Assembly: GCF_000144645.1 (NCBI RefSeq)
Contig: NC_014377.1
Location: 1,178,001 to 1,242,000 of the forward strand
Direction: 5' to 3'
Length of the DNA: 64,000 bases
From: Thermosediminibacter oceani DSM 16646
GTDB taxonomy: Bacteria > Bacillota > Thermosediminibacteria > Thermosediminibacterales > Thermosediminibacteraceae
The notes below the pieces were generated by a model. The model was not told the DNA's origin, did no database searches, and was given only the letters and a program-made list of their open reading frames with translations. Shown one piece after another: positions 23,409-33,509 of the stretch. A program made the translations under genes and the position numbers. Every line of letters starts with the position of its first letter. The stretch's first letter is position 1.

Positions 23409-25512
23409 CTTCTGCTTTGTTTTTATTTTTCGGGGAATGTTCTTGGAAAACATCTTTATGGGAGAGGTTTATCCTGCCCTGTTTATCGATATCCGTAACC
23501 TTTACCAGGATCTCGTCACCGATTTTTACCACATCTTCGACCTTCTTTACGCGCCCCTTTGCCAGCTTCGATATGTGGACAAGACCCTCTTTTCCGGGCA
23601 GTATTTCTACAAATGCACCGAAATTGGTTATTCTCAAGACCTTGCCAAGGTAGACTTTACCTACTTCCACATCCTGGGTAATATTCTTAATCATATCCAG
23701 CGCCTTTTCACCGGCAGCTTCGTTGGGTGCAGCTATATAAATTCTACCGTCGTCTTCAATGTCAATTTTTACTCCGGTCTCCGCTATAATCTTGTTGATC
23801 ATCTTGCCGCCAGGGCCTATAACCTCCCTGATTTTGTCAGGGTCGATCACCGTCGTGAATATTCTGGGAGCATATGGTGAAAGCTCGGGCCTTGGACTCG
23901 AAATGGTAGCCAGCATCTTTTCAAGGATGTATAGTCGTCCTTCCCTTGCCTGTTCAAGGGCTTTCTTAAGAATTTCTGCATCAATACCTTTAATTTTTAT
24001 GTCCATCTGTATGGCTGTTATACCCTTTGATGTTCCCGCTACTTTGAAATCCATGTCACCCAGGAAATCTTCTATACCTTGGATATCGGACAGTATGGTC
24101 ACCTTGTCATCTTGTTTTATAAGCCCCATAGCAATACCTGCCACCGGTGCCTTTATCGGAACACCCGCATCCATTAATGCCAAGGTTGATCCGCATACGC
24201 TAGCCATGGACGTTGAGCCGTTGGAACTGAGTACTTCGGAAACAAGTCTTATTGTATATGGGAAGGTCTCTTCTGGGGGTATCATGGGTTCAAGGGCTCT
24301 CTCGGCCAGAGCACCGTGGCCGATTTCTCTTCTTCCGGGCCCTCTGAGCATCCTTGTTTCACCGGTACTGTAAGGTGGAAAATTGTAATGATGCATGAAC
24401 CTCTTGCTTTCTTCGAGCTCAAGTCCGTCAAGTATCTGGACATCGCCCAGTGCTCCGAGCGTCGCTACCGTTAGGACCTGTGTTTGGCCGCGGGTGAAGA
24501 GTCCCGATCCATGGGTCCTAGGCAAAATTCCAACCTCGCAGGAAATGGGCCTTATTTCAGTACTTTTCCTGCCGTCCGGCCTTATTCCTTCGTAAGTTAT
24601 CATGTTCCTTACTTCTTCTTTCAAAATGCTGTATAACACTTCTGCTATCTCTTTTTCTTTTTCTGGATAGATATCCTGGAAATGTAGCAGGGTATCTTCG
24701 TTAATCTTTTGCAGGTACGCTTCTCTTTCCTGTTTATCATATATTCTTATGGCTTTTAGGATTTCGTCTCTGGCATACTCCCGTACAGCTTTTTCCAGCT
24801 CCGGGTCTATTTCCATAACGGGCACTTCCATCTTGGGCTTGCCCACTTTCGCTATAATCTCTTCCTGAAATTTCACGATTTTTTTAATCTCTTCGTGACC
24901 AAAGAGTATTGCATTTATCATCTCTTCCTCGGTTACTTCGTCGGCTCCAGCTTCGACCATCAAAATTGCATCTTTAGTTCCGGCAACTACCAGCCTGAGG
25001 CGACTTTTTTCATATTGTTCAACGGTGGGGTTGATTATGAAGTTTCCGTCAACCAAGCCTACTGAAACGGCTCCAACCGGGCCCTCAAAGGGAATGTCTG
25101 ATATGCACAGTGCTATGGAAGCTCCGTTTATCGCTACCACATCGGGAGTGTTACCCTGATCTACTGACAGGATGGTGGCTATAATCTGAATATCGTTTCT
25201 GAAACCTTTCGGAAAGAGGGGACGAAGTGGCCTGTCGATAACCCTTGCTGACAAAATGGCCTTTTCGCTGGGCTTTCCTTCCCGCTTTATAAAACCTCCG
25301 GGAATCTTGCCCACTGCGTAAAGCCTTTCCTCATAATCTACGGTCAACGGCAGAAAATCCACACCTTCGCGGGGCTCTTTAGATGCTGTGGCCGTAACCA
25401 GCACTACCGTATCTCCGTATCTTGCGAGTACCGCCCCGTTGGCCTGCTGGGCCAGTTTTCCGGTTTCTATAATAAATGGCCTACCTGCTATCTCAGTCTT
25501 GAATACCTCCAA
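23404..25512 (-). CDS. pnp: Polyribonucleotide nucleotidyltransferase (PNPase)
   Basis: 702 residues: two RNase PH domains (the second with [20 protein letters not shown] and the [20 protein letters not shown] metal site), a KH domain ([15 protein letters not shown]) and a C-terminal S1 domain ([20 protein letters not shown]). It degrades RNA 3' to 5' with phosphate. TTG at 25512 is the start behind AAAGGAGG. It follows rpsO, as in most bacteria, and lies behind the rpsO terminator. Confidence 0.97.
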   Translation of the reverse strand: MEVFKTEIAGRPFIIETGKLAQQANGAVLARYGDTVVLVTATASKEPREGVDFLPLTVDYEERLYAVGKIPGGFIKREGKPSEKAILSARVIDRPLRPLFPKGFRNDIQIIATILSVDQGNTPDVVAINGASIALCISDIPFEGPVGAVSVGLVDGNFIINPTVEQYEKSRLRLVVAGTKDAILMVEAGADEVTEEEMINAILFGHEEIKKIVKFQEEIIAKVGKPKMEVPVMEIDPELEKAVREYARDEILKAIRIYDKQEREAYLQKINEDTLLHFQDIYPEKEKEIAEVLYSILKEEVRNMITYEGIRPDGRKSTEIRPISCEVGILPRTHGSGLFTRGQTQVLTVATLGALGDVQILDGLELEESKRFMHHYNFPPYSTGETRMLRGPGRREIGHGALAERALEPMIPPEETFPYTIRLVSEVLSSNGSTSMASVCGSTLALMDAGVPIKAPVAGIAMGLIKQDDKVTILSDIQGIEDFLGDMDFKVAGTSKGITAIQMDIKIKGIDAEILKKALEQAREGRLYILEKMLATISSPRPELSPYAPRIFTTVIDPDKIREVIGPGGKMINKIIAETGVKIDIEDDGRIYIAAPNEAAGEKALDMIKNITQDVEVGKVYLGKVLRITNFGAFVEILPGKEGLVHISKLAKGRVKKVEDVVKIGDEILVKVTDIDKQGRINLSHKDVFQEHSPKNKNKAEA

Positions 25513-25593
25513 GTAAATTTTTCCTCCTTTCTTTCGTAGAAAAACATAATTTTTTTTATTCTACATCATTGTTATTATTTCCTTCTTTGCTTC

Positions 25594-25623
25594 TAAAAAA
25601 TTAAAGCGGGGAATCCCCGCTTT
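25594..25623 (-). terminator. rpsO-pnp intergenic terminator
   Basis: Stem AAAGCGGGG / CCCCGCTTT (25603-25611, 25615-25623) followed on the minus strand by AATTTTTTAG, directly after rpsO. Confidence 0.85.
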
Positions 25624-25627
25624 GTTA

Positions 25628-25897
25628 TTATTTTCTAAGTTCGAGTTTTTCAAGGATATTTTTATAGCGCTCCATATCTTTCCGCTTTAGATAATTTAAT
25701 AAAGCCCTTCTTTTTCCGACCATTTTCAGGAGTCCCCGACGAGAGTGATGGTCTTTTTTGTGTATTTTAAGGTGTTGGGTCAGCTGGTTGATCCTCTCGG
25801 TCAGAATAGCTATCTGCACTTCCGGAGATCCCGTATCATTTTCGTGAACCTTAAATTTGTCAATTATGTTCTGTTTAGTTTCCTTGTCTAGTGCCAC
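25628..25897 (-). CDS. rpsO: 30S ribosomal protein S15
   Basis: 89 residues, the exact usual length of S15 when the GTG at 25897 is used. That GTG lies eight bases after GGAGG. An upstream in-frame GTG falls inside the Shine-Dalgarno and is rejected. Conserved stretches are [20 protein letters not shown] and [21 protein letters not shown]15 binds 16S rRNA early in 30S assembly. A strong promoter (25997-26025) and a leader with a possible autoregulatory pseudoknot lie upstream. Confidence 0.98.
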   Translation of the reverse strand: MALDKETKQNIIDKFKVHENDTGSPEVQIAILTERINQLTQHLKIHKKDHHSRRGLLKMVGKRRALLNYLKRKDMERYKNILEKLELRK

Positions 25898-25937
25898 TTG
25901 TTTCACCTCCTTTTTGTTTCTAATCCCCTGTTACCCA

Positions 25938-25963
25938 GTCAATCGACGGAGGAATCGATTGAC
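25938..25963 (-). promoter_or_regulatory. rpsO leader hairpin with an anti-Shine-Dalgarno loop
   Basis: Nine-bp stem GTCAATCGA / TCGATTGAC (25938-25946, 25955-25963). On the RNA its 8-base loop reads UUCCUCCG, and CCUCC is exactly complementary to the rpsO Shine-Dalgarno GGAGG about 40 bases downstream, allowing a pseudoknot. S15 represses its own translation through leader structures in several bacteria, in Escherichia coli through a pseudoknot. The role here is inferred. Confidence 0.55.
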
Positions 25964-25996
25964 CGAGAAAGGGTTCATCGATGTTTAGCAGCAATT

Positions 25997-26025
25997 ATTA
26001 TAACATACAAAAAATCTGATTACAA
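25997..26025 (-). promoter_or_regulatory. Sigma-A promoter of rpsO
   Basis: -35 TTGTAA (26020-26025), 17-base spacer, -10 TATAAT (25997-26002). The -35 box overlaps the ribF stop codon. The predicted leader is about 90 bases. Confidence 0.88.
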
Positions 26026-26997
26026 GCGCGACATGTAGGGTATCGATTGTTTTGGTTCTCGCACTTTATCCAAAATGGATCTTGCCCTCAAAAAGTCCTG
26101 CTTCACCTGTTGTGCAAGGCTTTTTGCATCCGGAAAAAGCCTTTCATCCCTTATCCTTTCGATAAAATATACCTCCACTTCTTCACCATAGATCTGTTCA
26201 TTAAAATCAAAAATATGGACCTCCAGAGTAGGTTGGTTATTGGCGACTTTTCTTTTAAACGTAGGTTTTTCTCCCACATTGGCTATACCTTTGTAAAATT
26301 TTCCCCGTAGTGAAACTAGAACAGCGTAAACACCATATGCTGGTACGACTATTTCAGGCGAAAACGAAACGTTTGCGGTCGGAAAACCCAGCTTTCTGCC
26401 GATGGCTTCACCCGTTACCACTTTGCCTTCTATACTGAAAGGCCGCCCGAGTAAAGCCCTTGCTTCTACCATATCGCCCCGTTCGATCATTGACCTTATT
26501 AGAGTACTGCTAACTACCTTTTCCTCAAGAGTCACAGGGGGAATTATTAAAGTGTCAAATCCCTTTTTCTTTCCCATTATTATTAACTCTTCCACAGTCC
26601 CCCGACCACCGCTGCCGAAGCGGAAGTTATAACCGACAACAACCAGCTTTGCTTTCAATTTTTCGATTAAGACACAGTCTATGAATTCCTCGTAGGACAT
26701 TTCAGAAAACGTCCTGGTAAACGGTATTACCACGAGGTTTTTTACTCCGTGAGCCTCTATAACTTTCTGTTTCTGTCCCAATGAGGTTATGAGCGGAGAA
26801 GATTTCTCAGGGAATAGAATTTTTGAGGGATGGGGTTCGAAAGTCACAACAAACGACTCGAGCCCCTTTTCATCAGCAATCGTTACCAGCTCGCTTATTA
26901 GTTTCTGGTGTCCCAGGTGGACTCCGTCAAAATTTCCCAGCCCGCATGCAGCTGGGGTTTTCACTGATAATGTATCAAGGTCTTTATAAACTTTCAT
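26020..26997 (-). CDS. ribF: Bifunctional riboflavin kinase / FAD synthetase
   Basis: 325 residues. The N-terminal nucleotidyltransferase domain has GLGNFDGVHLGHQ and, near 160, SSTLIRSMI. The C-terminal riboflavin-kinase domain has GRKLGFPTANV and the late LEVHIFDFNEQIYGEEV. It makes FMN and FAD from riboflavin. The gene lies 13 bp downstream of truB in the conserved nusA-operon order. Confidence 0.96.
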   Translation of the reverse strand: MKVYKDLDTLSVKTPAACGLGNFDGVHLGHQKLISELVTIADEKGLESFVVTFEPHPSKILFPEKSSPLITSLGQKQKVIEAHGVKNLVVIPFTRTFSEMSYEEFIDCVLIEKLKAKLVVVGYNFRFGSGGRGTVEELIIMGKKKGFDTLIIPPVTLEEKVVSSTLIRSMIERGDMVEARALLGRPFSIEGKVVTGEAIGRKLGFPTANVSFSPEIVVPAYGVYAVLVSLRGKFYKGIANVGEKPTFKRKVANNQPTLEVHIFDFNEQIYGEEVEVYFIERIRDERLFPDAKSLAQQVKQDFLRARSILDKVREPKQSIPYMSRL

Positions 26998-27010
26998 TAG
27001 TTCCTCAACC

Positions 27011-27904
27011 TCATTGAAAAGATTTGATAACTTTAAGGTAGATATTATCTTCCCGCGTCAGTATCTCTCCAACTCCTAAAAACCTATTATCTTGATCGTA
27101 AATTCTTGCATATTTAGCGTTTTGTTCCATTGAAATTTTTTTAGCGGGAAACAATGCTCCTCTGAAAAATAATTTTTGATCTTTTAACCATATTCTAGTG
27201 GAAGGCATAAGGGGAGCGAGAGCTTCGTCTATTGGGATGATGATTTTCTGGACCTCACCCTGCGACACGCAAGTCCTTATATCCTCCAGGGTAAATGAGC
27301 GGAATATTTGAAACGGCCCGAGCCGAGTTCTTACAAGGCACGAAAGATGTGCACCACACCCTAAAGCCCGTCCAATATCCTCACACAATGTCCTTATGTA
27401 TGTGCCCCGAGAACAGCTGACCCTAAACAGCACCCTGGGCTTTTCGAATTTTATCAGTTCTAAGGAGAAAATTTCTACGGTTCTGGGTTGACGCTCAACG
27501 GTAATGCCCCTACGGGCAAGTTCGTAAAGTTTACGGCCTTTGTAGTGTACGGCCGAATACATGGGGGGTATCTGCTCTATTTTTCCGACAAACCTCCTTA
27601 GTACTTCAAGTATTGAGGATACATCAACATCAACTTCTTTAGTTTCCAAGACATGACCTAGGTTGTCTCCCGTATCCGTTGTCGTCCCCAGTGTCATTTC
27701 GGCAACGTATTCTTTTGTAGTTTCTTCAAAAAATTCCACTGCTTTTGTGGCTTTCCCTACGAAAAGCGGTAAAACCCCGGCTGCGCCAGGGTCCAGCGTT
27801 CCTCCGTGACCTATTTTTTTAATGCCGAGTTGTTTTCTCAAAAAGTCTACGGCATCGTGAGATGTCATGCCGGGCGGTTTTAAACAATTAATTATACCGT
27901 TCAC
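27011..27904 (-). CDS. truB: tRNA pseudouridine-55 synthase
   Basis: 297 residues. Catalytic Asp lies in HGGTLDPGAAGVLPL near residue 38; KPPGMTSHDAV and GRKLYELAR also fit the TruB family, and a C-terminal PUA-like part is present. It converts U55 of the T-loop to pseudouridine. The start overlaps the nrnA stop by 4 bases (translational coupling). Confidence 0.96.
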   Translation of the reverse strand: MNGIINCLKPPGMTSHDAVDFLRKQLGIKKIGHGGTLDPGAAGVLPLFVGKATKAVEFFEETTKEYVAEMTLGTTTDTGDNLGHVLETKEVDVDVSSILEVLRRFVGKIEQIPPMYSAVHYKGRKLYELARRGITVERQPRTVEIFSLELIKFEKPRVLFRVSCSRGTYIRTLCEDIGRALGCGAHLSCLVRTRLGPFQIFRSFTLEDIRTCVSQGEVQKIIIPIDEALAPLMPSTRIWLKDQKLFFRGALFPAKKISMEQNAKYARIYDQDNRFLGVGEILTREDNIYLKVIKSFQ

Positions 27905-28872
27905 CGAAATCCCTCTTTAAGATATTTTTTGATCGATGCCAAGACCAATTCCTGCACTTTATGCATCGGGCCTTCTATAGTACAACCGGCAGCTCTGGCA
28001 TGGCCTCCGCCGCCGAATTCTTCAGCTATTTTACTAACGTCTACCCACTCGTTGGCCCTAAGTCCTACTTTTACTTTCAAATTTTCCTGTTCCTTGAAAA
28101 TTATCGCGACTTCAACACCCTCTATTTCCCTAGCGTAATTTATAAAACCATCAATATCCTCTTCTTTTGCTCCTGTTGTTTTCATCATGTTCTTTGTAAC
28201 AGTCATGTAGGCTAATTTACCGTCTTCGCAAACCCTTAAGGTCCCCAAGACTTCTTTTAACAGCATAACGGATTCAAGGCTTTTCTTTTCAAAAACTTCT
28301 CTGCTAATGACCTCAGGTTTGACACCAAGTTCCACTAATTCGGCAAGTATCCTAAGGCAAGATGGTGTTGTATTGGAATATTTTACGGAACCGGTATCGG
28401 TAATAATGGAAGTGTAAAGGCAAACAGCAATATCGTAGTCGATGCTTATATCAAGGGCTTTCAACAGAAAGTATACCATCTCGCCTACAGAAGAATAGCT
28501 GTCATCTACCAGATTCATGTCACCGTACATAGAATTGGTCCTGTGATGGTCTATATTGACAACAAGCTGGCATATATCCCGGAGGTCTCTTTTAAATTCA
28601 AGCCTTTCTGGATCGCCTGAGTCCAGACAGATCATTACTTCTGCCTTATCCACCTCCGGGATAAAGGGGCGCACATCCCCACACCGTGGCAAAAATCTGT
28701 ATTTTTTTGGAACTTCATCGTTTATAATTGGCAACACTTTCTTTCCATATTTTTTCAGTGCCATGGTAAGAGCCAGAACCGAACCGAGGGCATCTCCATC
28801 TGGCTTTACATGGGAGGTGATTATAAAGGAATCGTATTTAGTTAGCAGGTTTTTAAACATCGAAAAATCCAT
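27901..28872 (-). CDS. nrnA: DHH-family nanoRNase / pAp phosphatase
   Basis: 323 residues with DHH motifs HVKPDGDALGS, LDSGDP, NIDHHRTNS and the DHHA1 signature FGGGGHARAAG. NrnA degrades oligoribonucleotides of 2-5 nt and dephosphorylates 3',5'-pAp. It is the Firmicute member of the truB-rbfA-infB cluster (Bacillus YtqI/NrnA type). It is preceded by rbfA with a 4-bp gap. Confidence 0.93.
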   Translation of the reverse strand: MDFSMFKNLLTKYDSFIITSHVKPDGDALGSVLALTMALKKYGKKVLPIINDEVPKKYRFLPRCGDVRPFIPEVDKAEVMICLDSGDPERLEFKRDLRDICQLVVNIDHHRTNSMYGDMNLVDDSYSSVGEMVYFLLKALDISIDYDIAVCLYTSIITDTGSVKYSNTTPSCLRILAELVELGVKPEVISREVFEKKSLESVMLLKEVLGTLRVCEDGKLAYMTVTKNMMKTTGAKEEDIDGFINYAREIEGVEVAIIFKEQENLKVKVGLRANEWVDVSKIAEEFGGGGHARAAGCTIEGPMHKVQELVLASIKKYLKEGFR

Positions 28873-28876
28873 ACGG

Positions 28877-29236
28877 TTAATCCTCGTTTCCGCTGGAATT
28901 TATGTCTTTTAACAGTTTTGATATGTGGATTCCGTATTCGATGGAATCATCGAGCTTAAAATTCAGTTGTGGTATAAACTTCAGCCTTATGCGGTTCGCC
29001 AGTTCTCTCCTTATGAAACCTTCAGCGTTCTTTATTCCTTCCAAAGCATTTTGTTTTACCGATTCTTCGCCGTATATGCTGAGAAAGATTTTTGCGTGCC
29101 TAAGGTCTTTTGAGACTTCGACTTTTGTCACGGAGATTAAGCCCTGAATCCTGGGGTCCTTGAGGTCATTGTTTATTATTTCACTAACTGCTTTTTTTAT
29201 CTCTCCTGATACCCTATCGGTCCTGGAAAATTCCAC
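28877..29236 (-). CDS. rbfA: Ribosome-binding factor A
   Basis: 119 residues, a single KH-like domain with ISEIINNDLKDPR-like N-terminal sequence (IKKAVSEIINNDLKDPRIQG) and VTKVEVSKDLRHAKIFLSIY. It assists late 30S maturation and cold adaptation. It lies 18 bp after infB. Confidence 0.95.
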   Translation of the reverse strand: MEFSRTDRVSGEIKKAVSEIINNDLKDPRIQGLISVTKVEVSKDLRHAKIFLSIYGEESVKQNALEGIKNAEGFIRRELANRIRLKFIPQLNFKLDDSIEYGIHISKLLKDINSSGNED

Positions 29237-29254
29237 CTTACTGCCTCCCCAGTT

Positions 29255-31267
29255 TTATTGTTGGTCGACGCGCTTGTTTATAAATGCCTCCAGTACATCT
29301 CCCTCTTTCAGGTCGTTAAATTTTTCTATCGCAATACCGCATTCGAATCCGCTCATTACCTCACGCACATCGTCCTTAAACCTTTTCAGAGAGAGGATCT
29401 TGCCTTCATAGACCACTACTCCCTGCCTGATAACCCTGATGGTGGAGTTCCGCGTTATTTTACCTTCGGTTACATAACATCCGGCAACTGTACCCACATT
29501 TGGTACTTTAAACAAGGCCCTTACTTCAGCTCTCCCGAGTACTACTTCCTTATATTCCGGTTCCAGCAGGCCTTTCATAGCCGCCTGAATGTCATCTACC
29601 ACATCGTAAATAACCCTGTAAGTCCTGATATCTATGTCTTCCTGTTCGGCCAGTTTCTTTGCGTTGGAATCCGGTCTTACATTGAAACCTATGACAATAG
29701 CATTAGAAGCGGAAGCCAGCAGTATGTCGCTCTCGTTTATAGCACCAACGCCACCGTGAATTATTTTCACCTGTACTTGATCTGTAGAGCACTTTTCCAG
29801 AGACTGCTTCAGCGCTTCGAGAGATCCCTGGACGTCGGCTTTTAATATGATGTGTAAATCCTTAACTTCACCCTGTTTTATCTTGTCAAAAAGCCTGTCT
29901 AGCGAGACCTTAGGGGTAGCTACCATTTCTTTTTCTTTATAAATTTCCTTGTATTTTTCCGCAATTTCCCTAGCTTCTTTTTCGCTGGATACTACCTTCA
30001 GGATATCGCCCGCGTTGGGTACTTCCGAAAACCCCATTACTTCTACTGGAATAGAGGGGCCCGCCGACTTTACTAGCTTACCCCTGGAATCAAGCATTGC
30101 CCTAACTTTTCCATGAGCTGAACCGGCTACTATCGCGTCTCCGACTCTCAATGTACCTTTCTGTACTAATACTGTTGCAACAGGACCTCGCCCTTTGTCC
30201 AACTTGGCCTCGATTATTACCCCAACGGCCTTTCTGTTATAATTGGCCTTGAGTTCAGCCATTTCAGCAACCAGCAGGATCATTTCTAGCAATTGATCGA
30301 TACCAATGCGGTTTTTGGCGGAAACATTGACAAATATAGTGTCGCCCCCCCATTCCTCCGGGATGAGACCGTATTCCGTCAGCTGCTGCTTTACTCTTTC
30401 CGGATTGGCGTTTGGTTTATCTATCTTATTCACCGCCACTATAATGGGAACACCGGCTGCCTTTGCATGATTAATAGCCTCTACAGTCTGGGGCATTACT
30501 CCGTCATCGGCGGCTACCACCAGAACGACTATATCGGTGACCTTCGCTCCACGCGCCCTGAGAGCAGTAAAAGCCTCGTGGCCGGGGGTATCCAGAAATA
30601 CTATTGTCTTTCCATCCTTTTCTATCTGAGATGCACCGATATGCTGTGTAATGCCGCCGGCTTCCAACGCCGCAACTTTAGTTTCTCTTATGGCATCTAG
30701 GAGCGTCGTCTTACCGTGGTCTACATGACCCATTACTGTTACTACCGGAGGTCTGGGTTTTAAATCTTCAGGTCTGTCCTGTTCTTCTTCCTGCTGGTTT
30801 AAAAGTTGCTGCTGGTTTTCTTCTTCGGCTTCATAACCGAATTCTTTTACCAGTTTTTTTGCCGACTCGAAGTCTATTTCGGCATTTATATTAACCATGA
30901 GGCCAAAATCCATTAATTTTCGTATTAACTTAACGGGTTCAATATTAATTCGGGTGCCAAGATCCTGGATGCTTATTTTGGAAGGAAGTACTACTTTCTG
31001 AACCCTTGGTTTGTTTTCTTCCTCCGACTTTTTGGGAAGGTCGGCGCTTTTTTGCACGTCTTTATTATTAATTTCTTTTTTATCGGTTTTTGTTTTCTTG
31101 TTGCCTTTTTCTTCGGAGACCAGATCCATTATCAGCTGGGCCATGTCGTCTTCCAGACTGCTCATATGGTTCTTAATTTCCACATCCAGGTCTTCGAGTA
31201 TGGAAATTAGTTTTTTACTGGATATTCCTAACTTTTTTGCCAGTTCGTACACTCTAATTTTCGACAA
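29255..31267 (-). CDS. infB: Translation initiation factor IF-2
   Basis: 670 residues. An N-terminal winged-helix piece ([20 protein letters not shown]) is followed by a Lys/Glu linker, a second IF2_N domain, and a G domain with GHVDHGKT (G1), DTPGHEAF (G3) and NKID (G4), then domains II-IV. It brings fMet-tRNA to the 30S subunit. Length is typical of short-linker Gram-positive IF-2. The start overlaps the end of ylxQ by 14 bases. Confidence 0.98.
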   Translation of the reverse strand: MSKIRVYELAKKLGISSKKLISILEDLDVEIKNHMSSLEDDMAQLIMDLVSEEKGNKKTKTDKKEINNKDVQKSADLPKKSEEENKPRVQKVVLPSKISIQDLGTRINIEPVKLIRKLMDFGLMVNINAEIDFESAKKLVKEFGYEAEEENQQQLLNQQEEEQDRPEDLKPRPPVVTVMGHVDHGKTTLLDAIRETKVAALEAGGITQHIGASQIEKDGKTIVFLDTPGHEAFTALRARGAKVTDIVVLVVAADDGVMPQTVEAINHAKAAGVPIIVAVNKIDKPNANPERVKQQLTEYGLIPEEWGGDTIFVNVSAKNRIGIDQLLEMILLVAEMAELKANYNRKAVGVIIEAKLDKGRGPVATVLVQKGTLRVGDAIVAGSAHGKVRAMLDSRGKLVKSAGPSIPVEVMGFSEVPNAGDILKVVSSEKEAREIAEKYKEIYKEKEMVATPKVSLDRLFDKIKQGEVKDLHIILKADVQGSLEALKQSLEKCSTDQVQVKIIHGGVGAINESDILLASASNAIVIGFNVRPDSNAKKLAEQEDIDIRTYRVIYDVVDDIQAAMKGLLEPEYKEVVLGRAEVRALFKVPNVGTVAGCYVTEGKITRNSTIRVIRQGVVVYEGKILSLKRFKDDVREVMSGFECGIAIEKFNDLKEGDVLEAFINKRVDQQ

Positions 31268-31595
31268 TATTCCCCACCTCCGTTGATTTGATCGCGTTAA
31301 ACCGCTTTAATATCTCTTTTGAAAAATACCGATCGGTGACGCCGATAACCTTCCTGCCATCCCTACCAATGGATCTGCCCAGAATCTCAGAGTGACCGAA
31401 AATTATACAATTTACACCGCGGGACCTGCATAAACTACAGAACCGGTCCCTTGTATTGGTTGAAGCATCTTCTGATATTATAACCAGATGAACTTTTCCG
31501 GAAATTATTGCCCTTTCCACCGTTTCCTGACCGGACACGACCTTGCCGGCTTTTTGAGCAATGCCAAGTAAGGGTGGAATATCAGAGGGCCTCAC
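31254..31595 (-). CDS. ylxQ: L7Ae-family RNA-binding protein YlxQ
   Basis: 113 residues with the L7Ae/L30e fold: [20 protein letters not shown], then [10 protein letters not shown] and [20 protein letters not shown]. YlxQ binds K-turn RNA in Bacillus. The insertion of [14 protein letters not shown] carries CxxC, unusual but conservative. Overlaps both neighbours, so it is tightly coupled within the nusA operon. Confidence 0.9.
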   Translation of the reverse strand: MRPSDIPPLLGIAQKAGKVVSGQETVERAIISGKVHLVIISEDASTNTRDRFCSLCRSRGVNCIIFGHSEILGRSIGRDGRKVIGVTDRYFSKEILKRFNAIKSTEVGNIVEN

Positions 31596-31863
31596 TCTTA
31601 ATTAAATCCTCCTTCAATTTTTCTATCGTCTCACTGGATACTTCGTGATCCAGTGCTTTGGAGAGGCGATCTTCCTTTAAAGCTTTATCCAGGCACTTGG
31701 TGTCTTTGCAAAAATAGGCTCCTCTGCCGGAACGCTTCCCCGTTAGATCCAGCTCTATCAAACCTTCCGGTGTTCTCACGATACGAATAAGTTCTTTCTT
31801 GGGTTTCATTTGCCTGCACCCGAGGCACATTCTAAGGGGTATTTTTTTAGGACTCATTTTCAT
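31582..31863 (-). CDS. ylxR: YlxR RNA-binding protein
   Basis: 93 residues. The signature [20 protein letters not shown] and the later GRGAYFCKD mark the YlxR (DUF448) family, a small basic RNA-binding protein reported to modulate RNase P and transcription. It overlaps nusA by 17 bases and ylxQ by 14. Confidence 0.92.
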   Translation of the reverse strand: MKMSPKKIPLRMCLGCRQMKPKKELIRIVRTPEGLIELDLTGKRSGRGAYFCKDTKCLDKALKEDRLSKALDHEVSSETIEKLKEDLIKSEAL

Positions 31864-32902
31864 CCCCTCTTGAATCGGTTTTTGAACTCTTTATATCTAT
31901 TTTCCAGCCGGTGAGTTTTGCCGCGAGTCTTGCGTTTTGTCCCTCTTTACCTATAGCAAGGGAAAGTTGTTGGTCGGAAACCAGCACGCGGGCGATTTTG
32001 CTGTCTTCCTCAACATCTACGCTTATGACTTTGGCTGGACTAAGTGCATTGGAAATGTATTCGGTTACATTTTTGCTCCACTTTATGATATCGATTTTTT
32101 CTCCCTTTAATTCCTCTACAACAGCTTGAACTCTGGTCCCTTTCGGTCCGACACAGGCTCCTACCGGATCTACATTTTCGTCCTTTGAATAAACCGCTAC
32201 CTTTGTTCTAGAGCCTGCTTCTCTGGCGATGCTTTTTATTTCAACAATCCCTTCGTAAATTTCGGGGACTTCAAGTTCAAAAAGCCTTTTTACCAGCCCC
32301 GGATGGGACCTGGATACTATGATTACCGGTCCCTTGGTGGTTTTCTTGACCTCCAGAATGTAGACCTTGATCCTTTCTCCGGGAGTATACGTTTCATTCG
32401 GAATCTGTTCGTTTGGAGGTAAAATCACTTCGGTTTTTCCCAAGTCGATAATTACGTTTTTCTTGTCAAAACGCTGGACAACACCGGTGACTAAATCTGT
32501 CTCTCTTCCCGCAAACTCCTCGTAAATTATGTTTCTTTCAGCCTCTTTAATGCGTTGCATTACCACCTGTTTTGCCGTTTGAGCTGCAATTCGCCCGAAT
32601 TTTTTAGGAGTGACCTCTACAGAGATTATATCACCTATTTTGACCAGGGGATTAATTTTTTTTGCATCGAGAAGGCTTATTTCCAAAAGAGGATCTTTCA
32701 CGTCTTCTTTGACGGTTTTCTGAGAATAAACCTTTACTTCTCCTGTTTCGCGGTCAATGTTTATTTTTACATTTTGCGATGTGCCGTAATTTTTTTTGTA
32801 AGCTGAAACCAGCGCCGCTTCAATGGCTTCCAGGAGTATCTCCTTTGAAATACCCTTTTCTTTTTCAATTTGGTCGAGAGCCTCAATAAATTCTATGTTC
32901 AT
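31847..32902 (-). CDS. nusA: Transcription factor NusA
   Basis: 351 residues: N-terminal polymerase-binding domain ([20 protein letters not shown]), S1 domain ([20 protein letters not shown]), and two KH domains ([38 protein letters not shown]). It lacks the C-terminal acidic repeats of enterobacterial NusA, as in other Firmicutes. It controls pausing, termination and antitermination. It overlaps rimP by 4 bases. Confidence 0.97.
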   Translation of the reverse strand: MNIEFIEALDQIEKEKGISKEILLEAIEAALVSAYKKNYGTSQNVKINIDRETGEVKVYSQKTVKEDVKDPLLEISLLDAKKINPLVKIGDIISVEVTPKKFGRIAAQTAKQVVMQRIKEAERNIIYEEFAGRETDLVTGVVQRFDKKNVIIDLGKTEVILPPNEQIPNETYTPGERIKVYILEVKKTTKGPVIIVSRSHPGLVKRLFELEVPEIYEGIVEIKSIAREAGSRTKVAVYSKDENVDPVGACVGPKGTRVQAVVEELKGEKIDIIKWSKNVTEYISNALSPAKVISVDVEEDSKIARVLVSDQQLSLAIGKEGQNARLAAKLTGWKIDIKSSKTDSRGDENES

Positions 32903-33387
32903 TTTTTCCTCTCCTGTCCATCAAAATTAAATTTAAATTTGAGTTTAGCAGAGGATATTTTTTCATGAGGTATATTAATTATTGAAGAATCGACCCTCAA
33001 TACCACGGATCCATCTTTATAATCTATAAGCGTCCCCGTAAAAGCCTTTTTCCCTGCTATGGGTTCAAAGACCTTTATTTCGACCTCGGAACCGATGTAC
33101 TTTAAAAAGTCTTTTTCTTTCTTTAACGGTCTTTCAACACCTGGTGACGACACTTCCAGTATATAGCTATGGGGAATGGGATCTTCTATGTCCAAACGCC
33201 GGCTTATTTCCTCGCTCACTTCCTGACAATCGTCCAGAGTTATTCCTCCCGGTTTATCGATGTAATATCGAAGATACCAGGAACCCGCCTCCTGCACGAA
33301 CTCAACGTCCACCAGTTCAAAGCCCCTATCGTGTATAACCCGTTCTCCTATATCCCATACCTTTTTCAATATTTGACTTTTTTGCAT
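32899..33387 (-). CDS. rimP: Ribosome maturation factor RimP
   Basis: 162 residues, two domains: the N-terminal part with LVDVEFVQEAGSWYLRYYID and CQEVSEEISRRLD, and YILEVSSPGVERPLKKEKDF near the middle. It acts in 30S assembly. First gene of the nusA-infB operon; promoter at 33478-33506. Confidence 0.94.
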   Translation of the reverse strand: MQKSQILKKVWDIGERVIHDRGFELVDVEFVQEAGSWYLRYYIDKPGGITLDDCQEVSEEISRRLDIEDPIPHSYILEVSSPGVERPLKKEKDFLKYIGSEVEIKVFEPIAGKKAFTGTLIDYKDGSVVLRVDSSIINIPHEKISSAKLKFKFNFDGQERKK

Positions 33388-33424
33388 TTACCTCCACCCT
33401 TTTGAAATGATTTATTAATATGAA

Positions 33425-33446
33425 AGAGTGGGATTTAACCCACTCT
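33425..33446 (-). other. Hairpin in the rimP-nusA operon leader
   Basis: Stem AGAGTGGG / CCCACTCT (33425-33432, 33439-33446), 6-base loop, between the promoter and rimP. No T run follows on the minus strand, so it is not a simple terminator; it could be an RNA stability or regulatory element. Confidence 0.5.
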
Positions 33447-33477
33447 CAACGTTACAATCCTAATATTACCTTAGACT

Positions 33478-33506
33478 ATTATAACATATGTCGATTTTTA
33501 TTACAA
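33478..33506 (-). promoter_or_regulatory. Sigma-A promoter of the rimP-nusA-infB operon
   Basis: -35 TTGTAA (33501-33506), 17-base spacer, -10 TATAAT (33478-33483). It lies directly after the polC stop and gives a leader of about 85 bases. Box sequences and spacing are the same as those of the rpsO promoter. Confidence 0.88.
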
Positions 33507-33509
33507 TAT

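Noticed and set aside
23437..24373. Long plus-strand frames antisense to pnp, and similar ones antisense to polC, recA, tsf and infB
   Set aside because: They mirror highly conserved minus-strand genes, lack Shine-Dalgarno sequences and have unnatural composition (Ser/Phe/Leu-rich).
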